From NCBI RefSeq assembly GCF_023554995.1, contig NZ_JAMJPK010000003.1, positions 186,001 to 250,000 of the forward strand: DNA of 64,000 bases. Reading direction: 5' to 3'. Shown here piece after piece: positions 29,331 to 37,962 of this stretch. The notes beneath the pieces are model-generated. The model did not search any database. It had not been told where the DNA came from and worked only from the letters and a program-made list of their open reading frames with translations. This DNA is from Halomonas gemina (lineage in GTDB: Bacteria; Pseudomonadota; Gammaproteobacteria; Pseudomonadales; Halomonadaceae). The position numbers were made by a program, and so were the translations under genes. Numbering within the stretch: position 1 is the stretch's first letter; each line of letters begins with the position of its first letter.

Positions 29331-30740
29331 TCAGAGCTCGATACGGTCGCCGTAGGCGGGAATCTCGGCCTCGATGCCGCTCCGGGCGAGGGCCGCCTGC
29401 AGCGCCTGCTGGGCGCCGGGCTCGCCATGCACCAGATAGAAGCGGGGGCGGTCGCGGAAGGCCCCGGCCCAGCCCAGCAGCTGGGTCTGGCCGGCATGGG
29501 CGGAGAAGCCGCCGATGGTGTGGACCCTCGCCTTGACCGCCAGGTCCCGGCCCAGCACGCGGATCCGCTCGGCGCCGTCGACGATCTGGCGCCCCACCGT
29601 GCCCGCGGCCTGGAAGCCGACGATCACCAGCCGGGTATCGGGCCGCTCCAGGTTGTAGCGGAAGTGGTGGATGATGCGTCCGCCGTTGCACATCCCGGCC
29701 CCGGCGATGATGATCGCCCCGCCGTGGATGCGATTGATGGCCATGGACTCCTCCACCGTGCGGGTCATGCGCAGGATCGGCAGGTACTGGCGGGTGTCGC
29801 CGCTGGCGGCAATGTTGAGCACCTTGAGGTCTTCGGGGTCAAGCGACTTGCGTGCCCGGTGGTAGAGCTCGGTGACCTTGATGGCCATGGGGCTGTCGAG
29901 GAACACCATCTGCTGGCGCAGCCGTCCCTCGTGGTAGAGCACGCTCAGGTGGTAGAGGATCTCCTGGGTACGCCCCACGGCGAAGGCGGGAATCAGCACA
30001 TTGCCGCCCGCCGCATGGGCTTGCTCCAGCACGCTGGCGAACTCCTCGAGGGTCTCCTCCAGCGGCCGATGGTCGCGGTTGCCGTAGGTGCTCTCCATCA
30101 GCACCAGGTCGGCGTCATAGAGCTTCTCGGGATCCTTCATCAGCACCGAGCTGGGGTTGCCCAGGTCGCCCGAAAACACCAGCCGTTTCGTCTGTCCACC
30201 GGAGGGCAGGCCCAGCTCGACGATGGCCGAGCCGAGGATGTGCCCGGCGTCGCGGAATACCAGGCTGGCCCCGCCGGGCAGGGAGACCGGCTGGCCGAAG
30301 GGGTGGGACTCGCACAGCGACAGGGTCTGCGCCACGTCCTCCAGCGCGTAGAGCGGCTCGACCAGCGGCTTGTCGTTGCGCCTGCGCCACTTGTTCTCCC
30401 ACTCGACGTCCTTGGCCATGATGAAGGCGGCGTCCTGCAGCATGATCTCCAACAGGTCGCGGGTACCCCGGGTGCAGTGGATCGGCCCGCGATACCCCTC
30501 CCGCACCAGCTTGGGCAGCAGCCCAGAGTGGTCGAGATGGCCATGGGAGAGCACCACCGCCTCGAGCTCGCCGGCCAGGGCGCCGAAGGGCCTGGCGTTG
30601 GCTTCGTCCGCTTCACTGCCGCCCTGGTGCAGGCCGCACTCCAGCAGCAGCTTGTGCGAGCGGCCATTGCCATCCAGCTCGATGAGATAGCGCGAGCCGG
30701 TGACCTCCTTGACCGCGCCCTGGAAGGTGAGTGTCGACAT
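29331..30740 (-). CDS. MBL-fold hydrolase with RNA-specificity (beta-CASP) domain
   Basis: A 469 aa cytoplasmic metallo-beta-lactamase/beta-CASP protein. Zinc motif LSHGHLDHSG, then DAGHILGSA, a CASP domain (LMESTYGNRDHRP, IPAFAVGRTQEILYHL, IIIAGAGMCNGGRI) and the C-terminal TIGGFSAHAGQTQLLGW. Relatives act on RNA ends (CPSF73/RNase J-like) but the bacterial group is poorly studied. The ATG at 30738-30740 has AAGGAG seven bases upstream; an open frame continues for 58 codons before it without support. A monocistronic unit beside the sulfur island. Confidence 0.85.
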   Translation of the reverse strand: MSTLTFQGAVKEVTGSRYLIELDGNGRSHKLLLECGLHQGGSEADEANARPFGALAGELEAVVLSHGHLDHSGLLPKLVREGYRGPIHCTRGTRDLLEIMLQDAAFIMAKDVEWENKWRRRNDKPLVEPLYALEDVAQTLSLCESHPFGQPVSLPGGASLVFRDAGHILGSAIVELGLPSGGQTKRLVFSGDLGNPSSVLMKDPEKLYDADLVLMESTYGNRDHRPLEETLEEFASVLEQAHAAGGNVLIPAFAVGRTQEILYHLSVLYHEGRLRQQMVFLDSPMAIKVTELYHRARKSLDPEDLKVLNIAASGDTRQYLPILRMTRTVEESMAINRIHGGAIIIAGAGMCNGGRIIHHFRYNLERPDTRLVIVGFQAAGTVGRQIVDGAERIRVLGRDLAVKARVHTIGGFSAHAGQTQLLGWAGAFRDRPRFYLVHGEPGAQQALQAALARSGIEAEIPAYGDRIEL

Positions 30741-30990
30741 GGTCTCGCTCCTTGTGGCGAAGAACAGCTTGCTAGCCGGGAAACAGGACGGCGTCACGGC
30801 CCCGGCCTGCCCCTTGACCTCAGCATAACGGATTACCGACCGGCCGGCGCCATCCATGCCCCTCACCTTGACGAGGATCATCCTGCACAGGGCGGGCCAT
30901 CGACTAACCCTCAAGCGGCACCGAAACAGGGGCAGAGATATGCCGGAGAAGACGGCCTATATTCACTAGCCATTCATCGCATCTTTTCGC

Positions 30991-30996
30991 TATGAT
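30991..30996 (+). promoter_or_regulatory. Candidate -10 box of gntK
   Basis: TATGAT 40 bases before the gntK ATG, in a locally AT-rich stretch; no good -35 is seen 16-18 bases upstream. The gap 30741-31035 otherwise shows nothing coding. Confidence 0.35.
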
Positions 30997-31035
30997 GAAC
31001 GTCAGTAATCCCACCGATACAATGGAAGAAGACAG

Positions 31036-31545
31036 ATGCAATCCACGCCGACACTCGTGCTGGTCATGGGGGTTTCAGGATCAGGAAAGTCCCACATCGG
31101 CAAGCGCCTTGCCGAGGCCATCGATGCCGACTTCATCGATGCCGACGACCATCACAGTGCCAGCAGCATCGCCAAGATGTCGCGCGGCGAACCGCTCAAT
31201 GATGGCGACCGGGAGGGCTGGCTCGAAACCCTGGCCGGCTTCTTCCGTGACCATGCTCGTCGGGGGCGTTCGCTGGTGATCGGCTGCTCGGCACTCAAGC
31301 GCCGCTACCGCGACCTGCTGCGCAGGGGAGCGCCGGCACTGCGGATCCTCTATCTGCACGGCAGCCGAGAGCTTCTGCTGACACGACTGCACGCCCGCCA
31401 GGGGCATTTCTTCCAGGGCGATCACATGCTCGACAGTCAGCTTCACGACCTGGAACCCCCGGGCGATGACGAGGCGATTCGCGTGGACATCTCCCTCACA
31501 CCGGAGGAGATCGTCTCGACCTTCCTCGAGCGTATCGACACCTGA
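31036..31545 (+). CDS. gntK: Gluconokinase
   Basis: Phosphorylates gluconate to 6-phosphogluconate, feeding Entner-Doudoroff or pentose phosphate metabolism. The 169 aa P-loop kinase has Walker A GVSGSGKS, the substrate segment DADDHHSASSIAKMSRGEPLNDGDREGWL and the lid region SALKRRYRDLLR. Length and motifs match GntK/IdnK. It converges on the TRAP transporter operon and shares a terminator with it, which suggests that the transporter brings in a sugar acid. Start at the ATG with a GGAAGAAG site. Confidence 0.93.
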   Translation: MQSTPTLVLVMGVSGSGKSHIGKRLAEAIDADFIDADDHHSASSIAKMSRGEPLNDGDREGWLETLAGFFRDHARRGRSLVIGCSALKRRYRDLLRRGAPALRILYLHGSRELLLTRLHARQGHFFQGDHMLDSQLHDLEPPGDDEAIRVDISLTPEEIVSTFLERIDT

Positions 31546-31592
31546 TCGCCGCCCTTTCCGGGCAGGTAAAGCCAGCGAAAGGGTAAAGGAAA

Positions 31593-31618
31593 GGGAGGCC
31601 ATTCGGCCTCCCTTTTTT
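31593..31618 (+). terminator. Rho-independent terminator of gntK
   Basis: GGGAGGCC-ATTC-GGCCTCCC followed by TTTTTT. A-rich flanks allow function for the convergent dctM as well. Confidence 0.92.
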
Positions 31619-31646
31619 CATGCCTTATCCTGCCTTATTTCCACGG

Positions 31647-32948
31647 CTATAGCGGCCAGATGGCCAGCTGCGGCCAGGTGAGAAGGGCCGCCAGCACCAA
31701 CAGCTGGATCGCCATGAAGGGCAGCACCGAGACGTAGATGTCCTTGAGGCTGATCTCCGGCGGCGCCACGCTCTTAAGGTAGAAAGCCGCGGGGCCGAAC
31801 GGCGGCGACAGGAACGACACCTGCATGTTCACGGCGAACAGGATGCCGAACCAGATCGGGTCATAGCCCAGCTGGGTGACGATGGGCAGGAAGATCGGCA
31901 GGGCCAGCATGGCGATGCCGATCCAGTCCAGGAACAGCCCCAGCACCAGCATGATCGCCATCATCACCAGGATGATCACGATGGGTGCCACCTCCATGCC
32001 CAGGATCAAGCCTGAGACGAAGCGGTTGCCGCCCATCAGGTTGTAGACCCCCACCAGGGCCGCGGCGCCGATGCCGATCCAGATGATCATGCCGCAGGTG
32101 AAGAGCGTCTGGCCCAGGCTGTGGTGCAGCATCGCCACGCTGAACTCGCCGCGCAGCACGATGGCCAGCATCACCCCGAACACCCCCATGGCCGCCGCCT
32201 CGGTCACCGAGGCGATGCCGCCATAGATGGTGCCCAGCACCAGGAAGGCGATCATCCCCGGCAACAGGATCGCCTTCACCGCATCCAGCTTGCTGGCGAA
32301 GGGGTTGTCCTGGGTCTCGGTGGTGAGCGGCGGGCCCATCGCCGGGTTCTTCAGGCAGCGCACCAGCACGTAGGCGATGTAGGAGCCCATCAGGATCACC
32401 GCCGGGGTGATCGCCGCGGTGAACAGCTCGGCGATGGAGACGCTGGCGATCAGGCCGTAGATGATCAGCACGATCGACGGCGGCATCATGGTGCCCAGCG
32501 CCCCGCCGGCGCACACCACGCCGATGGAGAGCCGCTTGTCGTAGCCCAGGCGCAGCATCTGCGGCAGTGCCAGGATGCCCAGCAGCACGATCTCGCCGCC
32601 GATGATTCCCGACAGCGCGGCGAGGAAGAAGGCCACCACGATGGTCTGCACCGCCACCCCGCCGGGCAGCCGCCCGGCGAACACCCGCATGGCGTTGAAC
32701 AGGTCCTTGGCGATGCCCGAGCGGTCGAGCAGCGAGGCCATCAGCACGAACATCGGCACCGCCACCAGGGAGTACTCGGTGATGAAGCTGAACACCCGGC
32801 TGGTGACCAGCGGCAGCGCCGTCTCGCCGAACCAGCCGAAAGTGAAGACCATCGCCACCAGGCCGGTGATGAAGGCCAGCGGCAGGCCGGTGACCAGCAG
32901 GCCGAAGATGGCGGCGATCATCAGGATCGTGGCCGTCCCGATATCCAT
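31647..32948 (-). CDS. dctM: TRAP transporter large permease DctM
   Basis: A 433 aa ion-coupled permease with about 12 hydrophobic segments and DctM features (GLPLAFITGLVAMVFTFGW near the start, GGEIVLLGILALPQMLRLGYDK, GALGTMMPPSIVLIIYG, VQVSFLSPPFGPAAFYLKS-like C-terminal region). It moves the substrate delivered by the periplasmic protein encoded by dctP. Its ATG shares one base with the dctQ stop. Substrate is not set by the permease; the neighbouring gluconokinase suggests a sugar acid. Confidence 0.92.
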   Translation of the reverse strand: MDIGTATILMIAAIFGLLVTGLPLAFITGLVAMVFTFGWFGETALPLVTSRVFSFITEYSLVAVPMFVLMASLLDRSGIAKDLFNAMRVFAGRLPGGVAVQTIVVAFFLAALSGIIGGEIVLLGILALPQMLRLGYDKRLSIGVVCAGGALGTMMPPSIVLIIYGLIASVSIAELFTAAITPAVILMGSYIAYVLVRCLKNPAMGPPLTTETQDNPFASKLDAVKAILLPGMIAFLVLGTIYGGIASVTEAAAMGVFGVMLAIVLRGEFSVAMLHHSLGQTLFTCGMIIWIGIGAAALVGVYNLMGGNRFVSGLILGMEVAPIVIILVMMAIMLVLGLFLDWIGIAMLALPIFLPIVTQLGYDPIWFGILFAVNMQVSFLSPPFGPAAFYLKSVAPPEISLKDIYVSVLPFMAIQLLVLAALLTWPQLAIWPL

Positions 32949-33535
32949 CAGCGCACCTCCTGGTCAGCGGCGGGACGGGCGCGAATCGACTGCACCAGGT
33001 GCAGTAGCGCCTGCAGGGTCATCAGCGCCAGGGCGAACAGGATCATACCCTTGACCAGCGCCGGAAAGGGCGGGTTCCAGGAGGTCCCGGAGCGCTCCAG
33101 CTGCCACTCGCCGAGCGGGTTGTGCGAGGCGCGCCAGAACATGTGGAAGGCGGCGTAGCTCATGGCCAGGCAGAAGCCCAGGGTCACCAGGTCGTTGAAG
33201 CGGTCCATCCAGCACTTGAGCCGCGGGCCAGCACTGTCATAAAGCACGCGTACGCGGATATGGCTGTTGCGGGCCAACGCCGCGGGGCCGCCCAGGGCGA
33301 AGGTCACGGCGACCAGGAAGACCACCGACTCGTGCACCCAGGAGGTGGGGTTGTTGAAGCCGTAGCGCAGGAACACCTCGACCACGCTGATGCCCATGGC
33401 GATCAGCACCAGCCAGGCGGCGCCGCGGCCACCCCGGGCCACCAGGCGGTCCAGGGCGGTGCGTTCGGGGCCGAGCTCCTCGACCTGCTCGACCAGCTCG
33501 GCCGGGTCGCGGTTATCGGGGGAAGGTTGAGTCAT
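32948..33535 (-). CDS. dctQ: TRAP transporter small permease DctQ
   Basis: A 195 aa membrane protein with four helices and the conserved stretch RYGFNNPTSWVHESVVFLVAVTFALGGPAALARNSHIRVRVLYD, typical of DctQ. The ATG at 33533-33535 is preferred over one five codons earlier. The N-terminus is an acidic cytoplasmic extension of about 35 residues. It forms the membrane complex with DctM, with which it overlaps by one base. Confidence 0.92.
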   Translation of the reverse strand: MTQPSPDNRDPAELVEQVEELGPERTALDRLVARGGRGAAWLVLIAMGISVVEVFLRYGFNNPTSWVHESVVFLVAVTFALGGPAALARNSHIRVRVLYDSAGPRLKCWMDRFNDLVTLGFCLAMSYAAFHMFWRASHNPLGEWQLERSGTSWNPPFPALVKGMILFALALMTLQALLHLVQSIRARPAADQEVR

Positions 33536-33610
33536 GACGGGTCTCTTCACGCATCGTCCGGGCCTGGCCCGGACGATGATCGGCTTGCCAAAGGGTGGAT
33601 GTCGGCCGGC

Positions 33611-34645
33611 TTACATCAGGTTGCGGGCTTCGAGGAACTCGACCACGGAGTCGTAGACCTTCTGGTTCATCTCGCTCTTCTCGGCCCACTCGGCCCACTC
33701 TTCCTTGGCGATGGAGCGGAACTTGGCGCGCTCCGCGGGGGCCATGTCGATCAGCTCGATCTCCGGGTCCTGGCGCGCCTCGGCCACCGCCTCGAGGTCC
33801 AGCTTCTTGAGCTCGAAGACCATCTCGTAGGCCAGCTTGTCCACGGAGGTCTCCAGTATCGCCTTGAGGTCCTCCGGCAGGCCGTCCCAGATCTCCTTGT
33901 TGAGCGACACGGAGACCATGGGCAGCGAGTGGAAGCCCGGATAGTTGGGGTAGTTGGCGAAGCTGTGCAGCCCCTGGCTGTGGTTGGTGGAGAACACCGT
34001 GTAGTCGGCGGCATCGATCACGCCCTTCTCCAGCGAGGTGTAGACCTCGGAGCCCGGCAGGTTCACCGGGGCGGCGCCGGCCTTCTCGAAGATGTTATAG
34101 ACCATGCCCTCCGGGGCGCGGACCTTGAGGCCCTCGAGGTCCTCCACGGTGCGGATCGGGCGCTTGGAGGGGAAGGACTCCAGGCCGGTGGCGGCGGCGC
34201 CGATCAGCTGCACGCCGTAGGGGTTGACCAGCTCGTTGTAGAGCGCCTCGCCACCGCCGTGGTTCATGTACTCCAGAAACTCGAGCGGATCGCCCCAGGC
34301 GCCCACCAGGTTGCCGAGCATGCCGAAGGCCGGATCGCGGCCGGAGAAGTAGCTGGGGTCGGTGAGGTGACCCTGCAGGATCCCGGACTGGACGGCATCC
34401 AGGGTCTGGTTGGCCTGGACCACCGCATTGACCGGCAGAATCTCGATCTCGATGCGCCCGTCGGACATGGTGTTGACGTTCTCGGCCCAGGCCTTCTTGA
34501 GCTCGAATTGCGGCTCGCCGGAGGTCTCGGAGGTCTGGAAGGTCCACTCGTACTCGGCGGCCTGGGCGGAGAAGGCCAGCGTGCCGAGCACGGCGGCGGT
34601 CAGGCCCTTGAGGGCAAAGGCGGAGCGTGGCGTGGTCTGTTTCAT
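33611..34645 (-). CDS. dctP: TRAP transporter substrate-binding protein DctP
   Basis: Periplasmic solute receptor of 344 aa with a signal peptide (cleavage after FSAQA) and the DctP fold. Notable are SGEPQFELKKAWAENVNTMSDGRIEIEILP, the ligand-arginine region LEGLKVRAPEGMVYNIFEKAGAAPVNLPGSEVYTSLEKGVIDAADYTVF and SLNKEIWDGLP. It resembles receptors for C4-dicarboxylates or sugar acids. The ATG at 34643-34645 has AGAAGGAAA upstream. It is 71 bases downstream of the GntR gene and likely co-transcribed or under its control. Confidence 0.9.
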   Translation of the reverse strand: MKQTTPRSAFALKGLTAAVLGTLAFSAQAAEYEWTFQTSETSGEPQFELKKAWAENVNTMSDGRIEIEILPVNAVVQANQTLDAVQSGILQGHLTDPSYFSGRDPAFGMLGNLVGAWGDPLEFLEYMNHGGGEALYNELVNPYGVQLIGAAATGLESFPSKRPIRTVEDLEGLKVRAPEGMVYNIFEKAGAAPVNLPGSEVYTSLEKGVIDAADYTVFSTNHSQGLHSFANYPNYPGFHSLPMVSVSLNKEIWDGLPEDLKAILETSVDKLAYEMVFELKKLDLEAVAEARQDPEIELIDMAPAERAKFRSIAKEEWAEWAEKSEMNQKVYDSVVEFLEARNLM

Positions 34646-34716
34646 GGTGCGTTTCCTTCTATGGCGCATGAGGGTTGTTGTTGTCGGTGCGGGACACCGG
34701 GTGCGAGACGAACCGG

Positions 34717-35517
34717 TCACCCCGGTTCGGGAACGTCTGCGCCCGGCAGGCGCAGGCGCAGGCGTGGCGGAGGATGGTCGAACAGGCTCTCGAACCCCAG
34801 ATCCAGCCCGGTGCGCTCGAGCACCGAGAGGGCCGCCTGCTCGGCCTCGTCGGGCTGTCGCAGGCGAATCGCCTCCATCAGCCGGCGATGGCGCTCCATG
34901 CTGTCGCTTAGCTCGTCCGCGCTGTGGTTGGAGGTCTCAACCAGCAGGCCGATGGCCGGCTTGAGCATGTGGCTGAGCTGGGCCCACAGCAGGTTGTGGG
35001 TGGCCGCGAAGATCGCCTCGTGGAAGGCCACGTCGTGCTCGTCGTGGCTGCGTCCCTCGCAGCGACGATCGGGCGCCTCCAGGGCACGGATCATGCTTTG
35101 CCAGGCCGTCTCGATGGCCAGCAGGTCGGCGGCGGTGGCATGCGCCGCCGCCAGCCGCGCCATGAAGGGCTCCACGGCCACACGGAAGGCGAAGATGTCG
35201 CGCTGGATGCGCGGGTTGGGCTGGGCGAAACGCGCCATCCAGTCGCTGACCCTGGGGTCCAGCAGGTGCCAGTCGCTGAGCTCGCGCACCCGGCTGCCCT
35301 GCCCCGAGATGCGCGTCAGCATGCCCGCCGAGACCAGCTGCTGCAGGGCACTGCGCACGGTGCTGCGGCTGACCCCATAACGCGCGCAGAGGTCCAGTTC
35401 CCGGGGCAGGAAGCCGCCCGGCGCATGTTCGCCGGCGAAGATCGCCCGGGCCAGGTCCTCGGCGATATCGGGTTTGTGGGCGGGCTTGCGCCCGGCCGGG
35501 GGCTGATGCGATGGCAT
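34717..35517 (-). CDS. GntR-family (FadR subgroup) regulator
   Basis: A 266 aa repressor with a winged helix at about 15-80 (FLPRELDLCARYGVSRSTVRSALQQLVSAGMLTRISGQGSRV) and an FCD/FadR-type ligand domain at about 100-235 (FRVAVEPFMARLAA, DVAFHEAIFAATHN, with candidate metal ligands Asp and His, and ERHRRLMEAI). It lies directly upstream of dctPQM. A 15-bp perfect palindrome sits 37 bases before its start. The likely ligand is a sugar acid or its phosphate. Confidence 0.9.
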   Translation of the reverse strand: MPSHQPPAGRKPAHKPDIAEDLARAIFAGEHAPGGFLPRELDLCARYGVSRSTVRSALQQLVSAGMLTRISGQGSRVRELSDWHLLDPRVSDWMARFAQPNPRIQRDIFAFRVAVEPFMARLAAAHATAADLLAIETAWQSMIRALEAPDRRCEGRSHDEHDVAFHEAIFAATHNLLWAQLSHMLKPAIGLLVETSNHSADELSDSMERHRRLMEAIRLRQPDEAEQAALSVLERTGLDLGFESLFDHPPPRLRLRLPGADVPEPG

Positions 35518-35553
35518 GGGGATCTCGGCGGCTCCTGTACGACTTGGGTCAAT

Positions 35554-35568
35554 CTATGTCGGACATAG
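35554..35568. promoter_or_regulatory. Palindromic operator CTATGTC-G-GACATAG
   Basis: Perfect 7-1-7 palindrome with the TGTC-N-GACA core expected of FadR-subgroup GntR proteins, 37 bases upstream of the GntR start and 46 after the gpgS stop. Probably autoregulatory. Confidence 0.65.
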
Positions 35569-35613
35569 GGTCGCCCAGATGCCGGGATCGTGCCTTTAGA
35601 CTTTGGTCACGGG

Positions 35614-36831
35614 TTAGTCCGCGGCGTTGTCCTGTTCCACCGCCTGGACCATGCGCTCGGGCAGGTCGGGGATCGCCGCCCGGACCCGATTCCAGCTGGG
35701 GATGAAGGGCCGCTCGCCGGGATTGTCGAGAAAGGCGCTGCCGGCCTCGAGCAGGTTGGCGGCGAACAGCTCCACCGCCTGCTCCTCGGCATGCCGATCC
35801 AGCGTCAGGCCGTTCATCACGGCATCGTGGTCATAGGCCTCGATCAGGTCCAGGGCCAGGCGGTAGTAGGTGGCCTTGAGGGTGCGGAAGCCCTCGGCGC
35901 TGAAGGTCACGCCCTGGGTAGCGAGCTTGCGGTAGAGCGCCTTGGCGATATCCAGGCTCATGCGGTTGAGCCCGCCGGCAGCATCCTCGGCGGAAACCGG
36001 CTGGTGCTTGTGGTCGTAGGCGTCGGCCAGGTCCACCTGGCAGAGCCGCTTGGTGGAGTAGTTGCGATGCACCTCGGAGAGCACACCGATCTCCAGGCCC
36101 CAGTCGGCGGGGATGCGGATGCCGTCGAGCACCTCGCTGCGCATGGAGAACTCGCCGGAAAGGGGATAGCGGTAGCTGTCCAGGTACTCGAGATAGGGCA
36201 GCGGGCCGTGCATCTGCTTGAGGGCCCGCAGCAGCGGCGTGACCATCAACCGAGAGACCCGCCCGTTGAGCCGTCCCTCGGCGATGCGCGGGTAGTAGCC
36301 CTTGCAGAACTCGTAGTTGAAGTGCGGATGGACCACCGGGAAGAAGAGACGCGCCAGCAGGCCGCGGTCGTAGGTGAGGATATCGCAGTCATGCAGCGCC
36401 ACCACCCGCCCACGGTTGGAGGCCTGGACGTAGCCGGCGCAGTACCAGACGTTGCGGCCCTTGCCGGGCTGCTGGGGCGCCAGGCCCTGCGCCTCGAGCT
36501 CGGCATCCAGCGCCTGCAGCCGGGGACCATCGTTCCACAGGATGCGGTGGTGCTGAGGCAGGCGGTCAAAGAACGCGCGAGCATGCAGGAACTGTTCACG
36601 GTCGGCGCGATCGAGCCCGATCACTACCTCGGCGAGGTAGGGCACCCGGCTGAGCTCCTCGATGATATGGGCCAGCGCCGGCCCCTCCAGCTCGGCGTAG
36701 AGCGACGGCAGGATCAGGCTCATGGGGCGGCGGGCGGAGAAGTCGACCAGTTCCGCCTCGAGGGCCGCCAGCGGCCGGCGGGTCAGGTTGTGGAAGTCGG
36801 TGATGATGCCGTTCTGGTGGAAGTCGCTCAT
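35614..36831 (-). CDS. gpgS: Glucosyl-3-phosphoglycerate synthase
   Basis: Transfers glucose from an NDP-glucose to 3-phosphoglycerate, the first step to the compatible solute glucosylglycerate. The 405 aa GT-A-fold protein (family GT81) shows MSLILPSLYAELEG, VVIGLDRADREQF, GKGRNVWYCAGYV and the metal-binding ALHDCDILTYDR (Asp148/Asp150), with FCKGYYPRI and GLEIGVLSEVHRN in the acceptor region. Mannosyl versus glucosyl donor is not certain by eye, but this form is annotated as GpgS in halophilic gammaproteobacteria. It overlaps the phosphatase gene by four bases. Confidence 0.88.
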   Translation of the reverse strand: MSDFHQNGIITDFHNLTRRPLAALEAELVDFSARRPMSLILPSLYAELEGPALAHIIEELSRVPYLAEVVIGLDRADREQFLHARAFFDRLPQHHRILWNDGPRLQALDAELEAQGLAPQQPGKGRNVWYCAGYVQASNRGRVVALHDCDILTYDRGLLARLFFPVVHPHFNYEFCKGYYPRIAEGRLNGRVSRLMVTPLLRALKQMHGPLPYLEYLDSYRYPLSGEFSMRSEVLDGIRIPADWGLEIGVLSEVHRNYSTKRLCQVDLADAYDHKHQPVSAEDAAGGLNRMSLDIAKALYRKLATQGVTFSAEGFRTLKATYYRLALDLIEAYDHDAVMNGLTLDRHAEEQAVELFAANLLEAGSAFLDNPGERPFIPSWNRVRAAIPDLPERMVQAVEQDNAAD

Positions 36832-37742
36832 GCCGTCGCCCTCCCCGCCCCGTCACTGCTGGCGTGGCTCACCGCCGGCCCTGGCCGGCGGTCGGCTCGC
36901 CCCCACCAGTGGGCCACCCCCTCGGCCCAGCCGGCGGGGCCGACGGCCTCGCTGCGATAGAGCGCCAGCTGGTGGGGCGACACCGGAAGGCCGTGACAGC
37001 CGCGAATCACCACCGCCTGGTCCACCCTCTCGAGCATGGGCATGTCGTTGGGGCCATCGCCCAGTGCCAGGGTCAGCGGCCGCTGGCCGCGCAGCGCCTC
37101 GAAGCGCTCGATCAGCCAGGCCACGGCACTGCCCTTGTGGCAGTCACCGGTGACGTGCCAGAAACGCCCGCCGCGCACCAGGCGCAGGCCATCGCCCTCC
37201 AGCCCCGCGCGGAAGGCGTCCAGCCGCGCCGGCGAATCCTCCCAGAGCAGCGGCTCGCTGCCCTCGCGCAGCCGCGCCAGCCGCGCCTCTGGCTCCGAGA
37301 GGCCGGTGAAGGCGACCAGGTCGTCGAGGGGCATCTCGCTCATGGTGGTGAAATCCGCCCCCAGCCGTGCCCGCCAGACCGAGAGACGCTGGCGGATGAG
37401 GCCGATATCGACCCCCAGCGTGCGGATCACCAGCCCATCGGCGGCGGGGCCGCGCTCCAGCCGGGCGTGGCACCAGGCCGGCGGCAGACCGGCCACGGCG
37501 CCGTTCTCGGCGATGAAGGGGGCATTCTCGATGCCGAGCTCGCGGCGCAGCGGCACGATCTCGCTGCGGGTCTTGCTGGTCACCGGGATCACCGGCACCC
37601 CGAGTTCCTTCAGTCGGGCGAGCCAGTCACGGGCCGGGGCCCAGTCGTAGCTGTGGTGGTCGAGCAGCGAGCCGTCCAGGTCGGTGAAGAGCAGGCGCGG
37701 ACGCCGGGCGGGGTCAGGGGGCGAGGCGGGGATCGAGGGCAT
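36828..37742 (-). CDS. gpgP: Glucosyl-3-phosphoglycerate phosphatase (HAD IIB, MpgP-like)
   Basis: Removes the phosphate from glucosyl- (or mannosyl-) 3-phosphoglycerate. The 304 aa HAD hydrolase has motif I FTDLDGSLLD (Asp21, Asp23), motif II VIPVTSKT, Lys203 in GDCHKGSAVAWL and motif IV ALGDGPND (228-233), with IAENGAV marking the Cof/MpgP cap family. It is the first gene of gpgP-gpgS. Its C-terminal 25 or so residues are low-complexity. Product: glucosylglycerate, an osmolyte used under salt stress and nitrogen limitation. Confidence 0.87.
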   Translation of the reverse strand: MPSIPASPPDPARRPRLLFTDLDGSLLDHHSYDWAPARDWLARLKELGVPVIPVTSKTRSEIVPLRRELGIENAPFIAENGAVAGLPPAWCHARLERGPAADGLVIRTLGVDIGLIRQRLSVWRARLGADFTTMSEMPLDDLVAFTGLSEPEARLARLREGSEPLLWEDSPARLDAFRAGLEGDGLRLVRGGRFWHVTGDCHKGSAVAWLIERFEALRGQRPLTLALGDGPNDMPMLERVDQAVVIRGCHGLPVSPHQLALYRSEAVGPAGWAEGVAHWWGRADRRPGPAVSHASSDGAGRATA

Positions 37743-37878
37743 GGCGTGTTCGGTTCCGGGTCATGGACTCGCCATGCCCCATGCAGGGCGCGTGCCAGCG
37801 CGGGCCAGAACCCCCGCCCCTCAGGGCCCCACGGCGAGGCATGCCCTGGCGTCGGCGCGACTGCACCAGCCGCAGGCA

Positions 37879-37914
37879 CAAAAACGCCCCGCCATGGTGC
37901 ATCCTGGCGGGGCG
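37879..37914 (-). terminator. Rho-independent terminator of glyA
   Basis: On the minus strand a 10-bp stem CGCCCCGCCA/TGGCGGGGCG with a 10-base loop is followed by TTTTT (37880-37884). It lies 49 bases after the glyA stop. The rest of 37743-37962 shows no gene. Confidence 0.9.
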
Positions 37915-37962
37915 CTCGGGGTCCCCTGGCCTCAGCCGGGGGTCAATCAGCGTCAGGGCATC

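Noticed and set aside
30741-31035. Small RNA or tRNA in the largest intergenic gap
   Set aside because: No cloverleaf, terminator or conserved RNA element seen; only a -10-like box before gntK.
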